Positions 23,891-29,569 of a stretch of 29,569 nt of DNA are shown here, piece by piece. The stretch's first letter is position 1, and each line of letters starts with the position of its first letter. The translations under genes and the position numbers were made by a program. The notes beneath the pieces were generated by a model. It had not been told where the DNA came from. It searched no databases and saw nothing but the letters and a program-made list of their open reading frames with translations. Origin of the DNA: an uncultured Porphyromonadaceae bacterium (GTDB taxonomy: Bacteria; Bacteroidota; Bacteroidia; Bacteroidales; Muribaculaceae); contig CABUVO010000040.1 of the NCBI GenBank assembly GCA_902495075.1, positions 1-29,569 on the forward strand, given 5' to 3'.

Positions 23891-25162
23891 GTGATCGGAC
23901 TTGCAGACTGCAATAATTTCTTTGTTTCGTGTGAACGCTCGATAGACCCGTCGCTCGATGGCGTGCCGATGGTTGTGCTGTCGAACAACGATGGCTGCGT
24001 GATAGCGCGTAGTAATGAATCGAAGAAAATTGGAGTGAAGATGGGACAGCCTGCGTTCGAAATACGTGATCTCATATATTCGGGAAAGATTGTGGCGTAT
24101 TCGGGCAATCATCTGCTCTATAGAAAGAAGAGTCTTAGCGTGCATGATATATTCCGGAGGTTTGTACCAGCCACTATCGATTACTCAGTGGATGAATCTT
24201 TTCTTGATATGACCGGTATTCCGGAGGAGGTTATTCCGGAAATCGGGGAGGCGATATGCGATGCATGCTGGAAAGAGGAGCGTATTCCGGTGACGCTTGG
24301 CTTCGCGCCAACCAAGACGCTCGCAAAAATAGCGACGGAGGTAGGGAAAAAGAGGGAGCAGAAAATTGTGATGCTTTCACACGATGAGGAGTTGATTGCT
24401 TTGCTCCACAGAATGCCGATTGCCGATCTCTGGGGTGTGGGACGTCGCTTGTCGAAACGATTGTATTTCAAAGGGGTTTATACGATTGGTGATTTTTATG
24501 GGAAAGATCTTGCATGGATAAGGGGAGAGTTAGGTGTGACGGGGGAACGCAGCTGGCAAGAACTTCATGGAGTGCCTTGCATTGAACTTGAACACGTGTC
24601 GCGAAAAATGCAGGATTCAATCAGCGAGACACGTACATTTCCGGCGGATATAGATGATTTTGATTTTCTTCGAGCCAGGATAGCGATATATTGCGCTCAT
24701 GTTTCAAAACGTCTGAGGGCGATGGAGGGGGAATGCGGAGAGCTGACGGTGTTCTTGCGTACCAACAGGTTTCATGCGGAGAATGGTTATTTTGCGCCTC
24801 ATGCCACGGTTGTGTTTTCTCCAGCAACAGACGATGCGGCAATGATTACTACTGCAGCCGTGGAATGTCTGGAGCGGATATTCAATCCTGCACTCAAGTA
24901 TAAAAGGGCAGGGGTGGTTTTGTCAAAAATCGTGTCCCGCAGTTCGATTACTCCCTCTCTCTTTGAAGAAATAGATGGAAGCAACAGGAAGCGATCGAAA
25001 TCCCGAAATCTTATGAAGGCGGTTGATGAGTTAAATTTCGGCGAAAGTGATCATATAGTAAAGCTTGCGTCACAGCTTACGAAAGGACAGGTAGGGCATA
25101 ATGACGGCTATTCATCATCTTTCGGTTCTCCGCTTCCAGATTCAGGAGTGAGAGGAGAATAG
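23891..25162 (+). CDS. umuC: Y-family DNA polymerase UmuC
   Basis: A translesion polymerase (catalytic subunit of Pol V type). From the GTG at 23891 the protein is 423 residues, the normal UmuC length; a longer open frame runs back into recQ but would read through the repeat. Catalytic acids are visible: Asp6 in IGLADCNNFF and Asp101-Glu102 in DYSVDESFLD. VVLSNNDGCVIARSNESK and GVKMGQPAFE are UmuC signatures, and LGFAPTKTLAKIATEVGKK and LWGVGRRLSKRL mark the palm and HhH regions. No umuD lies next to it. It follows recQ by 40 bases filled with heptad repeats and may be part of the same repair operon. Confidence 0.92.
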   Translation: MIGLADCNNFFVSCERSIDPSLDGVPMVVLSNNDGCVIARSNESKKIGVKMGQPAFEIRDLIYSGKIVAYSGNHLLYRKKSLSVHDIFRRFVPATIDYSVDESFLDMTGIPEEVIPEIGEAICDACWKEERIPVTLGFAPTKTLAKIATEVGKKREQKIVMLSHDEELIALLHRMPIADLWGVGRRLSKRLYFKGVYTIGDFYGKDLAWIRGELGVTGERSWQELHGVPCIELEHVSRKMQDSISETRTFPADIDDFDFLRARIAIYCAHVSKRLRAMEGECGELTVFLRTNRFHAENGYFAPHATVVFSPATDDAAMITTAAVECLERIFNPALKYKRAGVVLSKIVSRSSITPSLFEEIDGSNRKRSKSRNLMKAVDELNFGESDHIVKLASQLTKGQVGHNDGYSSSFGSPLPDSGVRGE

Positions 25163-25381
25163 GCTCTTATCTAAGTAAAACTAAATAACTACCTAATATA
25201 CAGATTTATATATATAGAATATGGAATTATAAGAAACAAATAAGGAACATAATGGAATTTTATTTGTAAGTGCGATTTTGTGCTGGTTCAGAAGGGTACA
25301 TCTTGCTAAATATCGACTTGACTTTCATCAAACTTTGCCTAACTCAGTGGCAGAAAACTTTAAGTAAAGATAATTCTGAAC

Positions 25382-25438
25382 TTTTACATTTGTGTAAAAC
25401 ATTTTTCGTAACTTTACGTTGTAATTACAAACGTAAAG
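25382..25438. promoter_or_regulatory. Paired operator-like inverted repeats before the toxin gene
   Basis: TTTTACA (25382-25388) and TGTAAAA (25393-25399) form 7-bp arms around 4 bases. CTTTACG (25412-25418) and CGTAAAG (25432-25438) flank the perfect 12-bp palindrome TTGTAATTACAA (25419-25430). The second site ends 4 bases before the toxin ATG. TAACTTTA (25409-25416) is a near match to a -7 element, so bound antitoxin would block the promoter. The remaining part of the gap (25163-25381) is AT-rich with nothing recognised. Confidence 0.6.
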
Positions 25439-25442
25439 AATC

Positions 25443-25913
25443 ATGGGCGAAGTAGAACTCCTATTAGTAAACAGCAGCGATAGCTGCACGATGTATACAA
25501 TTCAGTTTCTCTCTGACGATATGAGCGAATTTGAAAAATTTGTTGCCAAGTTCAGGCAGGACGCTGAATTGAACCCCGACTTTCAAGCTATAATGAGATT
25601 TGTTGAACAAATTCTCTCCAATGGCGCTTTGGAGCGGTACTTCCGCAGAGAGGGTAAGATGAACGACTCAGTTGTTGCACTGCCGGTATTGAAATCAAAA
25701 CTTCGCCTGTATTGTCTTCGGCTTACCGACAAAATTCTCGTCCTCGGCAATGGCGATGTAAAGAACAGCCGGACATACGAAGAAAACGACACGTTGCAGG
25801 GCTACGTCATGGACTTGCAGAAATTCGAGCGTCTGCTCCGACAGGAGGTACGTTCCGGTAATGTAGAGATAACCGAAAAGGAGATTATAACCGATAAAAC
25901 ATTTGACTTATGA
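25443..25913 (+). CDS. RelE/HigB-like toxin of a type II toxin-antitoxin pair
   Basis: The 156-residue protein has a helix-rich first part and a core (YFRREGKMNDSVVALPVL, KLRLYCLRLTDKILVLGNGDVKNSRTY) that resembles the RelE/ParE-fold toxins of the Gp49/HigB type: a charged strand, then RLYCLR, then a hydrophobic strand and a GG/GN turn. A C-terminal tail continues after LQKFERLL. HigB toxins cleave mRNA on the ribosome; that activity is inferred. The next gene overlaps it by ATGA and encodes an XRE protein, the HigB-HigA order (toxin first). The leader holds two inverted repeats consistent with autoregulation. Confidence 0.65.
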   Translation: MGEVELLLVNSSDSCTMYTIQFLSDDMSEFEKFVAKFRQDAELNPDFQAIMRFVEQILSNGALERYFRREGKMNDSVVALPVLKSKLRLYCLRLTDKILVLGNGDVKNSRTYEENDTLQGYVMDLQKFERLLRQEVRSGNVEITEKEIITDKTFDL

Positions 25914-26176
25914 GAACCGCCAACATTTCATTACAGGAAATTTTCAATGAGATTCCCTGGGAGAAGCGGGAGGAAACACGGCTTTCTTTTGCCATCTCTA
26001 ACAGACTTGACGCTCTTATGCGTGAAAAAGGGCTGAATAAAAAACAGTTTGCCGAAGCCCTCGGTAAACGGCCTAACGAGATAACACGTTGGCTGAGTGG
26101 CGAGCATAACTTCACTATCTCTACACTCGCCATGCTTTCCTCGTTCTTCGGGCAGCCGATTATTACGGTCGGTTGA
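25910..26176 (+). CDS. XRE-family antitoxin (HigA-like)
   Basis: The 88-residue protein has a helix-turn-helix in the second half: LMREKGLNKKQFAEALGK, then RPNEITRWLSGEHNFTISTLAML. Such proteins bind the toxin and the operon operator. It starts inside the toxin stop codon (ATGA overlap), so the two are co-translated. The N-terminal 30 residues (LQEIFNEIPWEKREE) may be the toxin-contacting part, by inference. Confidence 0.8.
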   Translation: MRTANISLQEIFNEIPWEKREETRLSFAISNRLDALMREKGLNKKQFAEALGKRPNEITRWLSGEHNFTISTLAMLSSFFGQPIITVG

Positions 26177-26211
26177 GATTCTGTTTCGCAATGGCATAAT
26201 CATCTGTAACT

Positions 26212-26394
26212 ATGTCCACACAGTTCAACGCCTTTGAAGAGGCTCTCGACTTCACTTTCTGGAGGGAGTTATGCGAGAGGCATGGCACGCTGCGTCATTT
26301 CCGGTGCAACGAGTATTTCGCAGGCACCGAAGAAGTTAATAAAATGCACACAAAAGTGTGCAGACTATCTTATCGCAAAACATTCAATTTGTAG
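26212..26394 (+). pseudogene. Truncated Crp/Fnr-like N-terminus
   Basis: The first 40 or so residues (FWRELCERHGTLRHFRCNEYFAGTEEV) resemble the start of Bacteroidales Crp/Fnr-type regulators (a CxxHGTLxxxRxGEYF pattern). The cyclic-nucleotide-binding barrel and DNA-binding domain that should follow are absent: the frame turns into an unrelated tail of about 20 residues and stops. The break falls next to the hairpin TGCACAC-AAAA-GTGTGCA (26345-26362). It is either a gene remnant or a small protein of unknown role. Confidence 0.4.
26345..26362. repeat. Short perfect inverted repeat
   Basis: TGCACAC and GTGTGCA, 7-bp arms around AAAA, at the point where the Crp/Fnr-like similarity ends. There is no T-tract on the plus strand, so it is a poor terminator; it may be an operator for the following regulator gene or a rearrangement scar. 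Confidence 0.5.
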
Positions 26395-26421
26395 AATAAT
26401 TTAGAGTTACCTGCTTCATTA

Positions 26422-28074
26422 ATGAGAATAATATACCTGTTATTAGTCATTGTCATACTCGCTTCGTGTTCGAAGACTGAACCAAGACAGGACACAAAAA
26501 TTAGTTTGGCCGAACAATTGATGGTGAGCAATCCGGAAAGCGCATTGGCTATTCTGGAGGCGATAGATCCTTCCGACCTCAAGGTTGACTCCTTAAAAGC
26601 AAAGTTTTATTACCTCATGGCTTACGGGCACGTGAGGCGCAATCGTTCCATGGTTGAGGACTCATTGATTACCTTTGCCCACAAATATTATCGTGGGAAG
26701 GATATAGTGAAAGACATACGGAGTGGCATCGCACTTGCATTCTACAAGTTTTGGGTTGGCGACACTCCGGGGTCAATCGCAATGCTTGATTCTCTTACAA
26801 AGCTGCCGAATGTGCCCGATTCTCTAATGGTAGAGGCATTGAGAATCCGAGTCTTGCTCGGTACATCTGAGTATCAAGGTCGTCAAATTATACCATTGGC
26901 AAAAAAACTTCATATACTCGAAAACGATACACTGAGAAAGATGGAGGCAAAGTATATGCTCTTGGCAGGATATGAGTATGCCGGAGAAATTGACTCTGCC
27001 TTATATCTCGTTAACGAGCTTATTGACTATGCTCGTAGCCGCCATTGGGGTGACAAGCAGTTTCTGTTTATGGTTGAACAGGCACAGCTTCTTACTGAGT
27101 CGGGACACGATGGCGAAAGCGACAGACTTATCGATGAGATATTCAGCAAAGCAGGTCACGACAACGGTGCCGCCGATATGCTCCACTTCCAATATGCCAT
27201 TAATGCTCTGAACAGAGGAAATGTGAATCTGGCGGCACATCATCTTAAAACAGCCGACAGCATTGCTGTCAGACTGAGAGGTGATGAAGACGCTTACTTC
27301 CGCAGCTATAGCAATCTGCTCCATGCCATGATTGATTTCAGACAGACCGGACGCATAAAACTGACGCATATCAACAGACTGAACAACCGCCAGAACGAGC
27401 GCTTCAACCGCATGAAGGCGTCACAGTGGGAGTCGGAACGCGGTGCGTTGCGTCAACAGAACCGCGCACTGACGCTGAAAGCCGAAAGCGAGCACAAGAC
27501 TATAATTATACTTATTATAAGTCTTGCTGCCATTCTTATACTCGGAGGCAGTGCATGGATCTTCATAATTCGCCGTCAGCGCGAACGCGACAATGAGGAA
27601 CGCATAGAGGCGTTGCAGAAAATGGTGGACGAGTACAAATCCGCACCCTCGCAGGACACCGATAAAGCTGATTCGACAGCCTTACGAGGCATAATGCTCA
27701 AACAGCTTGGCATTATCAAGATGGTGGCAGAAACTCCGACTGAGCAGAATCGTGAGATGTTGCGTAAAATCTCTAACATTGACGGTGAAACCAACGGTGA
27801 ACTCGTTGACTGGGGTAAGGTATTTGAGATGATTGACAGCCTCTATTCCGGGTTTTATAGTAAACTCCACCGTCAATATGGTGTACAACTCACCCCTAAA
27901 GAGGAGCAGATTATCGTTCTGATGGTAGCCGGATTCTCGACAAAAGAGATTAGCGTGATAACAGGCCAGACTACCTCCACAATCTACGTCCGCAAATCGT
28001 CCATACGAAAGAAGCTCGGAGTGCCCGAAAAGGAAGATATTGTGGAGTTCCTTAAAAACCGGGCCAAGGATTAA
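26422..28074 (+). CDS. Membrane-spanning TPR regulator with LuxR-type DNA-binding domain
   Basis: The 550-residue protein begins with a lipoprotein-type signal (LLLVIVILASC, Cys16). About 300 residues of helical TPR-like repeats follow (NPESALAILEAIDP, GDTPGSIAMLDSLTKLP, GEIDSALYLVNELIDYA, GNVNLAAHHLKTADSI), then one membrane segment (about 358-380, IIILIISLAAILILGGSAWIFI), a coiled coil, and a C-terminal LuxR/FixJ-like HTH (about 488-550: LTPKEEQIIVLMVAGFSTKEISVITG, then STIYVRKSSIRKKLGV). The likely topology is sensor outside the inner membrane and DNA-binding domain inside, a one-component signal relay. Downstream are a lipoprotein and an outer-membrane protein, its likely targets. No receiver or kinase domain is seen. 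Confidence 0.82.
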   Translation: MRIIYLLLVIVILASCSKTEPRQDTKISLAEQLMVSNPESALAILEAIDPSDLKVDSLKAKFYYLMAYGHVRRNRSMVEDSLITFAHKYYRGKDIVKDIRSGIALAFYKFWVGDTPGSIAMLDSLTKLPNVPDSLMVEALRIRVLLGTSEYQGRQIIPLAKKLHILENDTLRKMEAKYMLLAGYEYAGEIDSALYLVNELIDYARSRHWGDKQFLFMVEQAQLLTESGHDGESDRLIDEIFSKAGHDNGAADMLHFQYAINALNRGNVNLAAHHLKTADSIAVRLRGDEDAYFRSYSNLLHAMIDFRQTGRIKLTHINRLNNRQNERFNRMKASQWESERGALRQQNRALTLKAESEHKTIIILIISLAAILILGGSAWIFIIRRQRERDNEERIEALQKMVDEYKSAPSQDTDKADSTALRGIMLKQLGIIKMVAETPTEQNREMLRKISNIDGETNGELVDWGKVFEMIDSLYSGFYSKLHRQYGVQLTPKEEQIIVLMVAGFSTKEISVITGQTTSTIYVRKSSIRKKLGVPEKEDIVEFLKNRAKD

Positions 28075-28168
28075 GAGTTCATTAAGAAGGCACAAGGCTT
28101 CATTAAGACTTTTAAGAGATGCAACCCTTGATTTTCAGTGGGTTGCATCTTGCGTATTAAGACTTTTA
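28071..28168. promoter_or_regulatory. TTAAGA hexamer cluster and hairpin upstream of the lipoprotein promoter
   Basis: TTAAGA occurs at 28071, 28082, 28103, 28112 and 28157, spacings of 11, 21, 9 and 45 bases. The 13-bp direct repeat ATTAAGACTTTTA (28102-28114 and 28156-28168) brackets a perfect 11-bp hairpin (28117-28127 with 28140-28150, 12-base loop). The last copy ends 2 bases before the -33 element of the next promoter, an activator-like arrangement. The hairpin lacks a T-tract of normal length but may end the regulator mRNA. Confidence 0.5.
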
Positions 28169-28170
28169 TA

Positions 28171-28203
28171 TTTGGAGTTAAAATCGTTTTGGATGTAATT
28201 TTG
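28171..28203 (+). promoter_or_regulatory. Promoter of the lipoprotein-OMP genes
   Basis: TTTG (28171-28174), 21 bases, TAATTTTG (28196-28203). The predicted start is near 28209, with a leader of about 59 bases containing a small TTGCC/GGCAA hairpin. Confidence 0.65.
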
Positions 28204-28267
28204 CATCAGCGATCGTCGCAAGACGCCTTGCCTCCGGGCAAAGAAAATCATTAAAACCTGATGTAAA

Positions 28268-28684
28268 ATGAAAACAAGAAACTACACTCTCGCGCTTCTC
28301 ATTCTGATGGTGTCATTCGCCATCGCCTCATGTTCTCCTGGCAAAGGAGACCTGCGCGACAGGAATCTTGAACAGGCAACTCTTGCCCGTCTTGACTCTA
28401 TTCCCGGAATTCAATACGTGGGTATGTCCGACACCCATGAACTCGATGGGGATAAATTCCAGACCGTGATTATTTACTATGCTGCGGATTCAATCGGTAA
28501 CCGCACCGAATATAATGTGCGTGTCACCACAAATGATGACTGTTCAGAGATTTATTCCTGGGAGGAAATGGACCCCCATGTACTCGGCGATGTCAAACAA
28601 AAAGTGAACGATAAGATGGAAGAAAAAGGCATCGACTTGGACGGCAGCCTGATAGATGCACTTATTGAACTTAGAAAAAAATAA
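28268..28684 (+). CDS. Small putative lipoprotein
   Basis: The 138-residue protein has a type II signal peptide with lipobox FAIASC (Cys about residue 22), then a mostly hydrophilic domain with IQYVGMSDTHELDGDKFQTVIIYYA and a Lys/Glu/Asp-rich end. I do not recognise the family. It lies between the membrane-bound LuxR-type regulator and an outer-membrane barrel gene, with its own promoter, and is 13 bases upstream of the barrel gene, so it is probably co-transcribed with it. Confidence 0.8.
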   Translation: MKTRNYTLALLILMVSFAIASCSPGKGDLRDRNLEQATLARLDSIPGIQYVGMSDTHELDGDKFQTVIIYYAADSIGNRTEYNVRVTTNDDCSEIYSWEEMDPHVLGDVKQKVNDKMEEKGIDLDGSLIDALIELRKK

Positions 28685-28697
28685 ATACAGACGCTAT

Positions 28698-29569
28698 ATG
28701 AAAAAGATTCTTACTCTCATAATGGTATTCATAGCGGTGGCAACGGTCTATGGACGTGAGATTACCGGTAAAGTGACTGGGGAAAACGATGCTCCCCTCG
28801 ACTATGTCAACGTAGTGTTGTACCGCGACTCGACCTATATAACTGGTACTGTCACCGACCAAGCCGGTATGTTCTCTATCCCTACCGATGTCGCCGGAAG
28901 TCTCACCGCAAAATGTTCTTTTGTCGGATATGAAACCGCCGTAGTCCCGGTCCCTGCTTCGGGCTATTTGGGGACAATCAAGCTTACGCCTTCTACGGTG
29001 GAACTTGGAGAAGTGGTAGTCCGCGCCACACGACCCTCAACGACGATGAAAGGAAATGCACTCGTCACCAATGTCGAGGGAAGCTCGCTCGCCATCGCAG
29101 GTACAGCCAACGATGTGTTGACACGTGTGCCGATGGTGGTGGAGAATGACGGAAAACTGGAAGTATTCGGCAAAGGAGCACCTGCAATCTACATCAACGG
29201 TCGCAAGGTCAACGACATTCAGGAACTCGCTCAGCTCAATTCTAATGACATAAAGAATGTCTCGGTAATAACTAATCCAGGCGCGTCTTATGCTGCCACC
29301 GTGAAATCTGTAATCATCATCCGGACGAAACCGCCGAAAGGCGATGGATTCAGTGGAACCCTCCGTTCGGACAATGTTTTTCATCACTATTTCAGGACTG
29401 GAAACTCCATAGATCTGAAATACCGGACCAGGGGTCTTGAAGTCTTCGTCAACTACGGCTGGTGGTACGGTGATAACCGCAATGATCGTCTTAACGACAT
29501 GACGACCACGACACCGGCAGGAAGATATAACCAGTCGATCCGCACAATATGGCGAGAGAATTACAACGA
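28698..29569 (+). CDS. Outer-membrane beta-barrel protein with carboxypeptidase-regulatory and plug domains, 5' part
   Basis: The frame is open from the ATG at 28698 to the end of the window (290 codons), so the gene is cut off at the 3' side. A signal peptide (ILTLIMVFIAVATVYG) precedes a carboxypeptidase-regulatory-like domain (REITGKVTGENDAPLDYVNV, GTVTDQAGMFSIP, CSFVGYETAVV). A plug-like region follows (ELGEVVVRATRP, NDVLTRVPMVVENDGKLEV, AIYINGRKVNDIQEL, IKNVSVITNPGASYAAT), then the first barrel strands (DLKYRTRGLEVFVNYGWWYG). It resembles the outer-membrane beta-barrel family related to TonB-dependent receptors. The ligand is unknown. It is probably controlled with the lipoprotein by the upstream regulator. 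Confidence 0.85.
   Translation, partial: MKKILTLIMVFIAVATVYGREITGKVTGENDAPLDYVNVVLYRDSTYITGTVTDQAGMFSIPTDVAGSLTAKCSFVGYETAVVPVPASGYLGTIKLTPSTVELGEVVVRATRPSTTMKGNALVTNVEGSSLAIAGTANDVLTRVPMVVENDGKLEVFGKGAPAIYINGRKVNDIQELAQLNSNDIKNVSVITNPGASYAATVKSVIIIRTKPPKGDGFSGTLRSDNVFHHYFRTGNSIDLKYRTRGLEVFVNYGWWYGDNRNDRLNDMTTTTPAGRYNQSIRTIWRENYN

Noticed and set aside
25270..25455. Small protein upstream of the toxin
   Set aside because: The frame runs through the operator-like repeats and the toxin start, and has no signal, motif or ribosome site.

Overview
The window looks like chromosomal DNA of a gut Bacteroidales bacterium, plausibly Muribaculaceae or a close relative (inference from gene content). The pointers are a SusE/SusF-like glycan-binding protein with a type IX secretion tail, a GH2 glycosidase, a BT_3928/DoxX-type membrane protein, a duplicated DUF1599 protein, a carboxypeptidase-regulatory/plug outer-membrane protein, and repeated promoters of the Bacteroides form TTTG-N19-21-TAnnTTTG. 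Shine-Dalgarno sites are mostly absent; recJ is an exception.

Layout. 1-3329 (+): 3' end of a GH2 glycosidase, translationally coupled to a secreted SGNH hydrolase, then a SusE/F-like protein; this is the edge of a glycan-use locus. 3367-6964 (-): two operon-like runs, nadC-yraN and DUF1599-DoxX-like-rlmH, with overlapping genes and a heptad-repeat hairpin between the runs. 7072-9028 (+): aguA-aguB, agmatine to putrescine, closed by a strong terminator. 9152-9751 (-): a secreted Cys/Lys-repeat protein. 10057-12765: a LacI-family regulator and a Bcr/CflA transporter, both on the minus strand. The 375-base gap between them holds a plus-strand promoter, an operator-like palindrome on the predicted start site, two perfect hairpins and a terminator, which together suggest an unannotated small RNA. 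12935-16021 (+): lysC-lysA and a short formate/nitrite-transporter-like protein. 16099-20078 (-): tRNA-Ala(GGC), a membrane-anchored MurF-like ligase, an alpha/beta hydrolase and a MATE transporter. 20200-25162 (+): recJ-recQ-umuC, a DNA-repair run. 25443-26176 (+): a RelE/HigB-like toxin and XRE antitoxin behind operator-like inverted repeats, then a truncated Crp/Fnr-like remnant. 26422-29569 (+): a membrane-spanning TPR/LuxR-type regulator, a small lipoprotein and the start of an outer-membrane beta-barrel protein.

The most unusual signals are the LacI-adjacent candidate small RNA; the cluster of TTAAGA hexamers at roughly helical spacing, just upstream of the lipoprotein promoter and just after the membrane-bound LuxR gene; and a 7-bp-period repeat (sense strand ACATTNA/ACATTTC type) that fills three same-strand gene junctions and supplies stop codons for two upstream genes. 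All functional statements come from reading motifs by eye; no database search was run.
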